From: Cyanidiococcus yangmingshanensis
Taxonomy: Eukaryota > Rhodophyta > Bangiophyceae > Cyanidiales > Cyanidiaceae
Assembly: GCA_013995675.1 (NCBI GenBank)
Contig: VWRR01000020.1
Span: 186,001-250,000, forward strand
DNA length: 64,000 bases
Direction of reading: 5' to 3'
Shown: positions 32,415 to 41,245 of the stretch, in pieces
How positions within the stretch are numbered: the stretch's first letter is position 1
How the letters are laid out: every line of letters begins with the position of its first letter
Notes under the pieces: generated by a model
The model's input: only the letters and a program-made list of their open reading frames with translations
The model's database searches: none
What the model was told of the DNA's origin: nothing
Translations under genes and position numbers: made by a program

Positions 32415-32507
32415 TCAGGTTCTCATGTTCCTTCTATTTTCGTAGGGCGTCGCTTTTTTTCGTCCCCATTTTGCTTCTTTGAGCAACGAGCCTGAGAAGC
32501 GCTTTCC

Positions 32508-32903
32508 CTATTGCACAAAGACGGCAAAGCTTTGATCACCTAGCTGCAGGAGGACTCGACCACCACGCTCGCGAACTTGCTCTGGCCAGTCGGCACCAGC
32601 CTGCTGCAGCCAAGCTTTTCCACATAGGTAGACCCGACGACTCTGCCACTGCTCGCATGGATACAGACGGTCTAGGATACCACCACGGGTCGTCTCAAGT
32701 ACTCGCTTTCCACCACGGGTCTCAATAACCGGAGTTCGACGCAACGCATACTCACAGAGTGCACGTCGAATGACGTGATGCAGCTCGTACGGAAAACAGA
32801 GAAAGCCGGAGGGATAGTAAACAACGAGTGTCTGCTCGGGGTTGTCTCTCTCCTGTCGTCTCGCACCGGAGGAGACCCGACGAGGTCTCTGCGCTCGGGC
32901 CAT
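32508..32903 (-). CDS. hypothetical protein, possibly C-terminal part of a longer broken gene
   Basis: From the ATG at 32903 this gives 131 residues with a basic N-terminus. An ordered-looking body follows (TLVVYYPSGFLCFPYELHHV, then CEQWQSRRVYLCGKAWLQQ) and it ends LLQLGDQSFAVFVQ. I do not recognise the family. Upstream on the same strand, other frames between 32938 and 33259 also look protein-like (DWERSQLLAFGFSTL, then SVDTIRCVLVRWESACRHF). The gene may therefore begin near 33259 and be interrupted by single-base shifts like its neighbours. Confidence 0.4.
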   Translation of the reverse strand: MARAQRPRRVSSGARRQERDNPEQTLVVYYPSGFLCFPYELHHVIRRALCEYALRRTPVIETRGGKRVLETTRGGILDRLYPCEQWQSRRVYLCGKAWLQQAGADWPEQVRERGGRVLLQLGDQSFAVFVQ

Positions 32904-33496
32904 AGCGTCCAACGTCTCTTGCGTTTCCCGTACCTGTCTAGACGCTGAAGAACGACGACAACAAGAGGAGATGCAGCCGGCGTACTGGAGGTTCCAAGGT
33001 CTCTCTCACGCGGATCCCGAGCTTGTCGCCGCCGTGAACGCAAGCAGTCGCCAAGCTGCCCCAGGAAAAAGCCCTGAAAGTGTCTACAAGCGCTTTCCCA
33101 GCGCACCAGAACACACCTGATTGTATCAACGCTCGCAAGAAGTTGCAGTTTGATGGGAGAACCAACCGAGAGACGGTTTTGAAGCGTGCTGAAACCAAAC
33201 GCGAGTAGCTGCGACCTCTCCCAGTCACGTGGTTCCCTGTTCGTCGAGGATCTTGTCAACGGGTCAACTCTAGAATGAACCCAAGTTCCGCCTCTGGCAC
33301 CAGGACACCCACTTGGTGACTTTCCTCAAGTTTTTCGTCCAAGCTCGTCGCAAGCAACCCAATCGACACGAGGTTTCTAAAAGCGCCTCATGGGACCGCA
33401 CGAGAACGGCGTTCCGGTCTGGCTTCGTTCTGGCGTTCTGGCCGTCCGCGGACTCGTGTCCTCTTGAGGGCGTTCTGCACGAGCGCTATCAACGTG
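32904..33496. other. region between divergent ORFs, possible upstream part of the 32.5-kb gene
   Basis: About 590 bases lie between the hypothetical gene (minus) and MOB1 (plus). Minus-strand frames at 32938-33259 look partly coding (see previous entry). The rest should hold the MOB1 promoter. No repeats were seen. Confidence 0.3.
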
Positions 33497-34165
33497 ATGC
33501 TCTCCTTTTTAGACTGGGGTTCGAGTTTCCGCTCCAGAAAGGTGTCGAATAAGGAAAAGGATGGAGATACAGGTTGGCCTCCGAGTTTTCCTCAGTCGCA
33601 GTTGGCCTACGTTTTGGCAGCGGGTCCAGCGCGGGAACGTCTGGGAGCGTTGCTGCTTGACCAGGAGCGGCTGCAGCTGGCGACGCGTCTCCCCGAGAGC
33701 GAGAACCTAGACGACTGGATAGTGTTGCACTGTATCGACTTTTTGAATCTATTGAACCTGCTGTATGGTTTGGTTTATGAACACGCTTGTACGTCCGAGT
33801 CCTGTCCGCGAATGACAGCAGGACCAGCGTACGAGTTTCTCTGGCAGTGCGCTGATAGACGCGGTGCGGAAAGTCTTCCAGCGTCCAGGTATATTGAGCT
33901 CGTGCTTGCCTGGGCCGAACAGGAACTTGGGTCTCTTACAAACGGGGCGACAAATCGAAAACTTTGTCGCAAGCTGACGCAACGTTTTCACCGGATTTTT
34001 GCACACCTCTATCACCATCACCTGGCGGAGCTGCTGGAGATGGGTGCGTTGCCACATCTCAACACATCCTATCTTCATTTTTACTTCTTTGTCAAAGAGT
34101 TTCAGCTGGTTCATAGCAAGGACTTGGAGCCTATGCGAGATCTTATTCAGCTCTTGCTCGCTTGA
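33497..34165 (+). CDS. MOB1-family kinase activator
   Basis: This encodes a 222-residue MOB protein, the coactivator that binds NDR/LATS kinases in mitotic exit and Hippo-type signalling. MLSFLDWGSSFRSRKV resembles the MOB1 N-terminus, so I chose the ATG at 33497. The core contains LPESENLDDWIVLHCIDFLN, LLYGLVYEHACTSESCPRMT and AGPAYEFLW. RYIELVLAWAEQELGS follows, then FHRIFAHLYHHHLAELLEMG and LNTSYLHFYFFVKEFQLVHS. The zinc ligands are present as the CTSESC cysteines and the AHLYHHH histidines. The length matches the family's usual 210-220 residues. Insertions and substitutions relative to animal MOB1 are modest. Confidence 0.92.
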   Translation: MLSFLDWGSSFRSRKVSNKEKDGDTGWPPSFPQSQLAYVLAAGPARERLGALLLDQERLQLATRLPESENLDDWIVLHCIDFLNLLNLLYGLVYEHACTSESCPRMTAGPAYEFLWQCADRRGAESLPASRYIELVLAWAEQELGSLTNGATNRKLCRKLTQRFHRIFAHLYHHHLAELLEMGALPHLNTSYLHFYFFVKEFQLVHSKDLEPMRDLIQLLLA

Positions 34166-35358
34166 GAGCATGTTCGAGCGCCGACATGCTGCTGTATCGA
34201 AGCGACCAAGCGTCTTCCTTTCCCGAACAGAAAACGTCTGCTGTATCTGTCCTTGCCGAGTGATTGGAACGGTCCAAGTAGTTGGTCGTGCTGAGCGACG
34301 CTACGTCTGGACGTCTGAACGAGTCGCTAGCCCTAAACCGATCTCGATCATCAAGCGACTCATTCCGTGAAATAGGGATCATGTTCTGCGGGGGGCGTTG
34401 GCCCCAGGGTGTACATCTGCAGAATCCCCAGACAACATTTCCTAGACGCCTTTGATATGCGAGAGAGTTACGTCTGAGACAAGTTTCCTGGATATGCTGG
34501 CTGAAGCTTATCTCCACCATCGGTCACGTTTTCGTGTCGTTCAGTCCCACTGCTTGGCCAACGTTTGCACGCGCTTCGGTGCTGTCCATATGGCGCTGTT
34601 GTCGTACAGCATTCCAGCCTTGGATCAAAAACGTCCGTTGTACGCTTTGTTCGAGTCCTGTCCAACGCCATGCAACAGCTGCGTTCTGTTGTTCGCTCCC
34701 GAGTCCCCCGTCTAAGCTGTGGAGAGCGTACGCTTGCGTGAGGCAGCAGTCATTCTCAGCGGGTGCACAGCGCTTGTTGCCTCAATGATGAGGTGCTCGG
34801 CGAGACTTTTCCGAACCTTGCCCGTCCTGTTCAGACAGATGCCTTGCTCTACTGTGGCGAATAGTCGGAAGATTAGGTTAACATTTTTGAACGGAACCCT
34901 CAGGTCAAGCAGAGTGCAGGTCGTTTTTACAGGACTCGCCGGTACCCAGTCGGTCGATCACGATTCCCTGGCACGTTTTGCGGAGCGCTCCTCGTCTCCA
35001 AAGCCATCAATTTTCTATACGAAATCATAGAGTAATCTAGGTCCTTAGACATGACGTGAACTGGTAAACCAGACTCGACAAGAGTTAACGTTGCAACAAA
35101 GACTGCCGGCGTTCGTGAGCGACGCAACGCCAGCCTCTCCTTGTTGGCCCTCGAGATACCAAGACTTACGTTGCTGGGGCTGCATAGCCGAACGAACCTC
35201 GCTTTCGGCGAAGCGAGTTCAGGTATATAGACTGAACTCGTCTTCTTCTTTGCCCCGGGAACAGGGACAGCGGCTTGCTTGCTGTCCTCTCGAGGCGACT
35301 CGGGTGAACGATCGATAGAGGCTCCTGTTGAGACGCTGGGAACGATTTGACTGCGGAA
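34166..35358. other. intergenic, no gene recognised
   Basis: This 1.19 kb region lies between MOB1 and the kinase gene on the same strand. Small frames on both strands (for example 34143-34520 minus and 34534-34788 plus) have no conserved pattern. The region presumably contains the kinase promoter; no specific element was recognised. Confidence 0.35.
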
Positions 35359-37599
35359 ATGCTGCCTACCGAACAGGGCGTCGCCTTGACAAAGAACTTA
35401 TCGGGTTTGGTGATGGACTACGTCTTCCAGCTGGCGGGAGAGGCTCTGACAGCGAATCCAGCAGTTCCGCTGCATCGCTATGTGCTCGCTGCACAACGTT
35501 TATTGATTGAGGCCGACCGTCAAGGTGCCTCTGGTGACCTCCTGAAGCGCTCGGTGTTGCTGGTGCGCTTTGTTCGTCTGGTGACGAAGACGCTTCCTCA
35601 ACATCCGGCTTGGTCGCTGGAGTCCAATCGAGCACTTCGGGACGGTCTTCGGGACGACGCGAAACGAGTGCTTGCGGACCTGGAGCAACTCCGAGTCGAC
35701 CTGGCAGCGCAGTGGAGCGCCAACGCGGAGGTGCAGTCGAGTACAGCGGGTGACTCGTCCGACGTCATCGGTTCAGCTAGCCTCATCGACAGCATGTCCC
35801 AGCGGCAAGACCCTGAACAGGAACCAAACCGAAATAGAGATGCTCCCCATGCAACGACGGTGCGCCCACCCAAAGACGTTTTTGAACGGTCGACACAACC
35901 GTTGTTGCTACCAGAACACTCTGTGAACCATCCGGGGCAGGATTCGCGTGTACATCAGCCTGCCATGGCCCAAAATGTGAATTGGTTGGAGTCACCAGCT
36001 GGACAAGCATATATCGAGGAGTGTCTACGCGGTCTGATGGCCGGTTCCCGATTCATTCGTGACATGTTCTGTGAGACCTGGCATTCGGACCCATCGGAGC
36101 GAAAGCGACGCATGGTCCTGTATTTGCTGGAGCACGCGAACATCCCAGTGCATCGAGCGACACTAGCCGTTGCAGACCTGGTACTCAACGAATACCTGCT
36201 CATCTCGGGCCAAGAGTCGACGCTAGGAGGCGAGGAGGCATCGCAGGCACCTGAATGTGCTGATCAACCATGCCCGTTGGCATCGGGTACCAGGGCCGTG
36301 CCGGCAGACCAGCAGCAACCAAATCGACCTCGCATGCCAGCTGTATCGGCCATGCCTGGGGTTGAACTGCCAAAGGAGCGTCGGCTGCTCCAACCCGATG
36401 CCAAGCAATCGATAGAGCGTACGCTGCGTTCCTTGCAGAAGATGGAGCTCATGACTGACGCTGATGGGCCAGAACAAGCCACATCCTCGGATGATGGGGA
36501 CTTTGGTGCAGCCTGGCACAGTCAATGGTGTGTTGATTTTCAGACGCTGATCATTGGACCGAAAATCGGCTCTGGTGGATACGGAGAAGTGTTTGTAGGC
36601 CGGTTTCGTGACCAACTTGTAGCCATCAAACACTTGCAACCTGTGGACGGTGTCTACTCGCCGGAGATGTTGCGTTCCTTCCGAGACGAGATGATGCTGA
36701 TGAGCAGGCTATCGCATCCCAATATCGTTCGCTTCATCGGTGCATGTATCAATCCACCGAACTTGTGTATTCTCAGCGAGTATGTTCACGGGGGCACGTT
36801 GTATCGTTTGCTTCAGAAACGAAGACGGAAACGATTGGATCCGAGTACTGGGGAACCCACCGGGGAGATGGTGGTCACCGAGCACCTCCCCTGGTGTGGA
36901 GTTCTGCGTATTGCGCTTGGTATTGCCCGTGGGATGCGTTATCTCCATGCTCAGAAACCGATCGTGGTCCATCGTGATCTCAAGTCACCGAATTGTCTTG
37001 TGTTCTCGGCTTCCAGTCCGGTTTTGGATGACATCTCCGTCGAGCATAGCGTCGATGCTCAACCATCGCCTCGTGCAGGCAGTCTACCGCAGTACGGGGG
37101 TCCAATCCGAGCCAATGAGGACTTTTCCGAAGCGGATGCCAAACTTATTGACTTTGGCTTGAGTAGGACACAGCTCAAGTCGTATATCTCGACAGGAATT
37201 GCTGGCACGCCGGAATGGATGGCTCCCGAAGTCATCCGTCAAGACAAGGTCAGCGAGAGTGCAGATGTCTTCTCTTTTGGTGTGATCCTCTGGGAACTGG
37301 TGACTGGTCGCAAGCCCTGGGAGCATCTGACCCAGACGCAGGTCGTCTATCGAGTGGGCTACCTCGAGGAAGTGCTCCAGCTGCCTCCGGAGGCTCATCC
37401 AAGGCTACGAGCACTCAACACCGCAGCATGTCAGATGAACCCGATGCGACGGCCCAAGTTCGCCGATATCGTGATTGAGCTGGAGCATCTCTGTCGAGAG
37501 AGTGGCGTGAGCACCGAAACCGGCGAAGCGCTGGTGGGCTGTCGTCACGAACAACAGACGAGAACTGGATACCACGAAAGCGCAGCTGCAGGGCCCTAG
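35359..37599 (+). CDS. TKL/Raf-like protein kinase with N-terminal USP8/AMSH-like helical domain
   Basis: This 746-residue protein starts at the ATG at 35359. Residues about 10-90 read like the USP8_dimer/MIT-like helical domain of AMSH and USP8: RYVLAAQRLLIEADRQGASG, then KRSVLLVRFVRLVTKTLPQH (compare plant AMSH3 wording FSSLVTETIPCH). A second conserved-looking segment, ESPAGQAYIEECLRGLMAGS and following, lies near residue 215. The kinase domain (about residues 398-715) is complete. It has a glycine loop IGSGGYGEVFVG, VAIK, VVHRDLKSPN, LIDFGLSR, GTPEWMAPEV and DVFSFGVILWELVTGRKPWE. TPEWMAPEV and MRRPKFADIV are typical of plant and algal Raf-like (TKL) kinases. A hydrophilic insert follows the catalytic loop (about residues 545-590). 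The frame is unbroken. Kinase activity is expected; the pathway is unknown, and the N-terminal domain suggests ESCRT/endosome association (inference). Confidence 0.88.
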   Translation: MLPTEQGVALTKNLSGLVMDYVFQLAGEALTANPAVPLHRYVLAAQRLLIEADRQGASGDLLKRSVLLVRFVRLVTKTLPQHPAWSLESNRALRDGLRDDAKRVLADLEQLRVDLAAQWSANAEVQSSTAGDSSDVIGSASLIDSMSQRQDPEQEPNRNRDAPHATTVRPPKDVFERSTQPLLLPEHSVNHPGQDSRVHQPAMAQNVNWLESPAGQAYIEECLRGLMAGSRFIRDMFCETWHSDPSERKRRMVLYLLEHANIPVHRATLAVADLVLNEYLLISGQESTLGGEEASQAPECADQPCPLASGTRAVPADQQQPNRPRMPAVSAMPGVELPKERRLLQPDAKQSIERTLRSLQKMELMTDADGPEQATSSDDGDFGAAWHSQWCVDFQTLIIGPKIGSGGYGEVFVGRFRDQLVAIKHLQPVDGVYSPEMLRSFRDEMMLMSRLSHPNIVRFIGACINPPNLCILSEYVHGGTLYRLLQKRRRKRLDPSTGEPTGEMVVTEHLPWCGVLRIALGIARGMRYLHAQKPIVVHRDLKSPNCLVFSASSPVLDDISVEHSVDAQPSPRAGSLPQYGGPIRANEDFSEADAKLIDFGLSRTQLKSYISTGIAGTPEWMAPEVIRQDKVSESADVFSFGVILWELVTGRKPWEHLTQTQVVYRVGYLEEVLQLPPEAHPRLRALNTAACQMNPMRRPKFADIVIELEHLCRESGVSTETGEALVGCRHEQQTRTGYHESAAAGP

Positions 37600-39212
37600 T
37601 TCAAGGTTTGTATCCAGGCCTGGAGCGCGTTTTGGCGGATCACCATGGCTCGCGACCAGATGATATCATCGTGGCGGTCGTTACGAGGTAGAACCTCGCT
37701 TTAGAAGGGCGAATGGCATTCTATGGGCCTCTCAATGCGCATTCAGGTTGAATGCTTCGCCTTTTGGCCAAAGGGACTTGAGTAGGATGCCTCAGCGCAG
37801 TCTTCTACGATGCCCTGCTGGCTCAGCTTGTCGGGTGCTGATGAGGCACCTTGCCTGTCGCATGGGCGCCCAGCGTATCATTCGAGTCTCGGCTGAGCCG
37901 GTCAGACGCATGTGCAATGACTCGAGGCCCTCAACATGTTGTGTCGTTCACGCAGGCACTAGCCTTGCCAGGGTGACTGGCAACATGGATTCAAACTGGC
38001 GAAACCCGTGGTTCTCGTCGATGTCATGACTCGCATGGAGAGATATCCGTTTAGGGGCAAGCCACATGAGCAGTTTGTTGCAAATCGCTTCATGCTGGAA
38101 ACGCCTCGCATGGTCGACCAAGGAGACCGCTCAGAATCTCGTGGAATGGGCAGACGCTCGGGAATATGAGTGTGCGTAATCGCTCCGATTCCGTAGACTC
38201 TTTTTAGCATGCGTAGACGTGGAAGCGTTCATGCTCATTCAAAAACATTCCAACAGCTGTCTACATGGCTCGAGATGAAATATCTTGCCGAGTACCTATC
38301 CGAGCAGCGGTCCCATGATGGAGTTTGTCTGGCCAGGGGCACTTGTCGGGGCCGTCGACTCGGTCGTCGACATATCCATTGACGAGCACCCTGCTCCTAC
38401 GATTTCTTCACTAGCCGTGGTTGTTGTCGTTATGGTTGTTGACCTGATTCAACGGATGATGGCCAATGTGCAATCGCATGGACTCGTTCTGAAGTGTGAA
38501 GAGAGACACTCGCCACTGTTGATGCTTCGTCCCAGCGTATGAGACTTGAGCCACAACCGGGGTGAACTCACCCTGTAGCAATGGATGAGGAATCGCATCG
38601 CTGGTCACTGCTATGGAAAATATGGGATTCCTCAAGGTCGTTCTCTCGTTTGGCTCATCATTGGACACTTTTTCTAAAGGTTGTTCCGAACTAGTGTGTA
38701 AGACATGTACGGCGATCAATATCCTTGAAGGAACTCTGGTGAAGCAGTGATCTCGCCGAGAGCCTCGGCAGTCTCGATCATCATGATACGGTTCTGGAGC
38801 TGGAAGCGAATTTTGTCGACGACTTTTGAAGCAGTTCAGGTAGCGTTCACGACCAGTAACTCGATCGATCGACTTTTTTCCGGGACGATCCAGCGATCGG
38901 TCACTGTCGAGCTCAATGCACTTGTCGCGAATGTTGTATCTCTCCGGATCTCTTTGTAGATGGTGTCATTCAAGAGAGCGCTTGGGGAGAGCGAACCATC
39001 CTATCATGGCTTCTTTGGGGATGGACAAGGCGACCGCTTTGACCGATAGGCTCGAGAAAGGTTCGCATGTGTTCGGCCTCCGTTGCCCTCGACTGCATAG
39101 CTACAGGGGCGGGTAGTCGTTGGCAACCGGCGAGGACAGGCTGACCTAGTCGTGCTTAGGCGTGACAAAGAAGCTGCTTCGTATACATCGAACTGGCAGC
39201 AGTACCCGCTCG
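37600..39212. other. intergenic, no gene recognised
   Basis: This 1.6 kb region lies between the kinase and the EamA transporter. Short open frames (for example 38285-38542 plus, 38411-38719 minus) lack conserved content. No repeats, tRNA-like structures or mobile elements were recognised. Confidence 0.35.
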
Positions 39213-40697
39213 ATGATTGAACGACACCGCCTCCGAACGAGGAGGTTGCCTGATGCTCCTTCGTCTGTTTCCGAGTCGATCGCTTTTGCGGGTGCAGCGA
39301 TAAGGTTTCCTAGAGACCAGTCTCTTTGCCTCGTCACGACTCTAGGCCCTTTTTCTGTAAGTACGAGCGCACTGGTGGGTGAGGGAAGCACCCGAGGCCG
39401 TCGTTTTGCGAGAACAGACCTCAAGCCAGCCTTGAGTCGATGGAGCAGTTTCGATGGACGCTTCTCAGTGGCGTGCTCCCGGACACCAACTTGTGGACGA
39501 GAAGTGACACCAAGAGGATGCTTCGCTCGTCCAAAGCAGGGCATTGGTTTGATGAGATGTTGTGAAGATGCGGCTGAGGGCGCCGTCGAACTGGAGACGA
39601 CCGAGGAGTCCTCGACGGGCTCTCGGTCCGCAACCCAGCAGCCTGCACAGGAGTCACACCTCACCCGTGGACGAAGCTCGTCGCAGTTAGCACTTGCACG
39701 TATGGCCTTGGTGGGCACCACGATCGTCTGGGCAGCGAACAACATCTTGGTGAAGAAGCTCTACGCGCTGGGACTGCAACCAGGTCTGGTGACTGCTGCT
39801 CGGTTCTCTTTATCGGCACTAGTCTTATCGCCGTTTGCGACTTGGCGAGCGCTGGGACCAGCGCTGTCTCTTTCTTTGACATCCTTTGCAGGTAACGCAT
39901 CTCTGGCGCTTTCATTGCGTTTCACGACCGCGGGAAGAGCATCCTTCTTTGCGGCCATGTCTGTGGCAGTGACGCCTTTTCTTGAGTTCCTGCTCTATGG
40001 AAAGCCACTGCGACCGGCCTTTCTTATCGCTTCAGTGCTCTGTGTCACTGGTGTTTTCTTCATGTCTCGAGAGAGTCTCATGGCTGTTCGCATGGAGCAT
40101 CTGAATGCGATCTCTGTGGGAAACAGGACGGACCTGCGTCTTTGGGCCATGGTACGAGGTGATGTACTTGCGCTCCTCGCTGCTTTCTGGTTCGCGCTCT
40201 ACACAGTTCGACTGAGTCGAGAGGCACCGAAACATCGTACCGAGGCCTTGAGTTCATCCTTACGCGTCTGGACTGCTTGTCTGGCCACCATCTGGGCCTC
40301 TATCGAATCTTGGATGACCGGGCGTGCCGCTCCAGTGGCTGAGACGGTCGCTCCGAGTCCGCCAACAATGCTCCATGGGCTCAGCACAACCTTTCAACAA
40401 ATGCTAACGTCTCTGGTCACGCGACTCAATCGTGGCGGAGTCGCAGCCTACGCTGGACTCGGTTTACTTGCTGTGCTGGTGATTGTTGGTGCTTATTGTC
40501 AAGTCTACGGACAGCAACGAGTGTCTAGCGAGGAGGCCGCTGTGCTCTACACCCTGAATCCCATCTGGGCAGGAATCGCTGGTTACCTATTTCTCGCTGA
40601 AACATTCACTTTGGAGCAAGCTTTTGGTGGTGTCTGCATTCTGCTCGGTTGCATCTATGCTCGACACCAACAGCAACGACGTGTGTCAACCAAGTGA
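39213..40697 (+). CDS. EamA/DMT-family membrane transporter, probably plastid-targeted
   Basis: This 494-residue protein starts at the ATG at 39213. About 160 N-terminal residues are rich in Arg, Ser and Thr and could include a plastid transit peptide. The membrane part begins near residue 165 and shows the two EamA halves. The first has TTIVWAANNILVKKLYALGL, AARFSLSALVLSPFATWRAL and AGRASFFAAMSVAVTPFLEF. After a loop come LALLAAFWFALYTVRLSREA, YAGLGLLAVLVIVGAYCQVY and YTLNPIWAGIAGYLFLAETF. The closing segment is FGGVCILLGCIYA. About ten membrane helices are expected. The ALYTLNPIWAGIAGYLFLGE wording is common in drug/metabolite transporters of algae and plant plastids. The substrate cannot be read from sequence. 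The frame is unbroken. Confidence 0.82.
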   Translation: MIERHRLRTRRLPDAPSSVSESIAFAGAAIRFPRDQSLCLVTTLGPFSVSTSALVGEGSTRGRRFARTDLKPALSRWSSFDGRFSVACSRTPTCGREVTPRGCFARPKQGIGLMRCCEDAAEGAVELETTEESSTGSRSATQQPAQESHLTRGRSSSQLALARMALVGTTIVWAANNILVKKLYALGLQPGLVTAARFSLSALVLSPFATWRALGPALSLSLTSFAGNASLALSLRFTTAGRASFFAAMSVAVTPFLEFLLYGKPLRPAFLIASVLCVTGVFFMSRESLMAVRMEHLNAISVGNRTDLRLWAMVRGDVLALLAAFWFALYTVRLSREAPKHRTEALSSSLRVWTACLATIWASIESWMTGRAAPVAETVAPSPPTMLHGLSTTFQQMLTSLVTRLNRGGVAAYAGLGLLAVLVIVGAYCQVYGQQRVSSEEAAVLYTLNPIWAGIAGYLFLAETFTLEQAFGGVCILLGCIYARHQQQRRVSTK

Positions 40698-41245
40698 GCT
40701 GATCGAAACAGCGCGTCGCTGTCTCCGAACGGACAGCTAGGCGAACAAGCCCACAGCGCTATACCGAGTCGACGTGGTCATACTGCTCGTCATGGTGATG
40801 GTGTGCTCATCCATGAATAACCATCGACGTTGCTCTCGTGTCATTATTACCGACAAATCCAATGGAACACTCCTTTCAGCTGACGAGTGGCTCGCCACCG
40901 CCAAGGATCCGATAGAAAGGTTCGTCCGAAACTGTTTCGACTCGAGCGGGTTCCAGCGTTGATCGTATCGTCACCTTCCTGGTATGGCGACTGGGCCTCG
41001 AGTCCTGTTCACTCGTCAGCATCCATACAGCTTGGTTGGATTGGCTTCCGCTTCGATCTCAGAGAACGAGAATTACTATCGATGAACAAGGCTGATTCGG
41101 AACGGGCCAACCGATGCTCTGAAACACACCTGTTTCGACGTGGATAGAGAATTCTGTTTAGGATCCTTTATTCGAGATCATAAAGGAATTCGAGGAGCGT
41201 TTGGAGACGTACACGTTCCGAAGCTGCCGTTTCAAACAGTTTCCT
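40698..41245. other. intergenic between convergent genes
   Basis: About 550 bases lie between the EamA transporter stop and the GH31 stop. This should be 3' flank for both. No conserved ORF, repeat or RNA gene was recognised. Confidence 0.4.
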
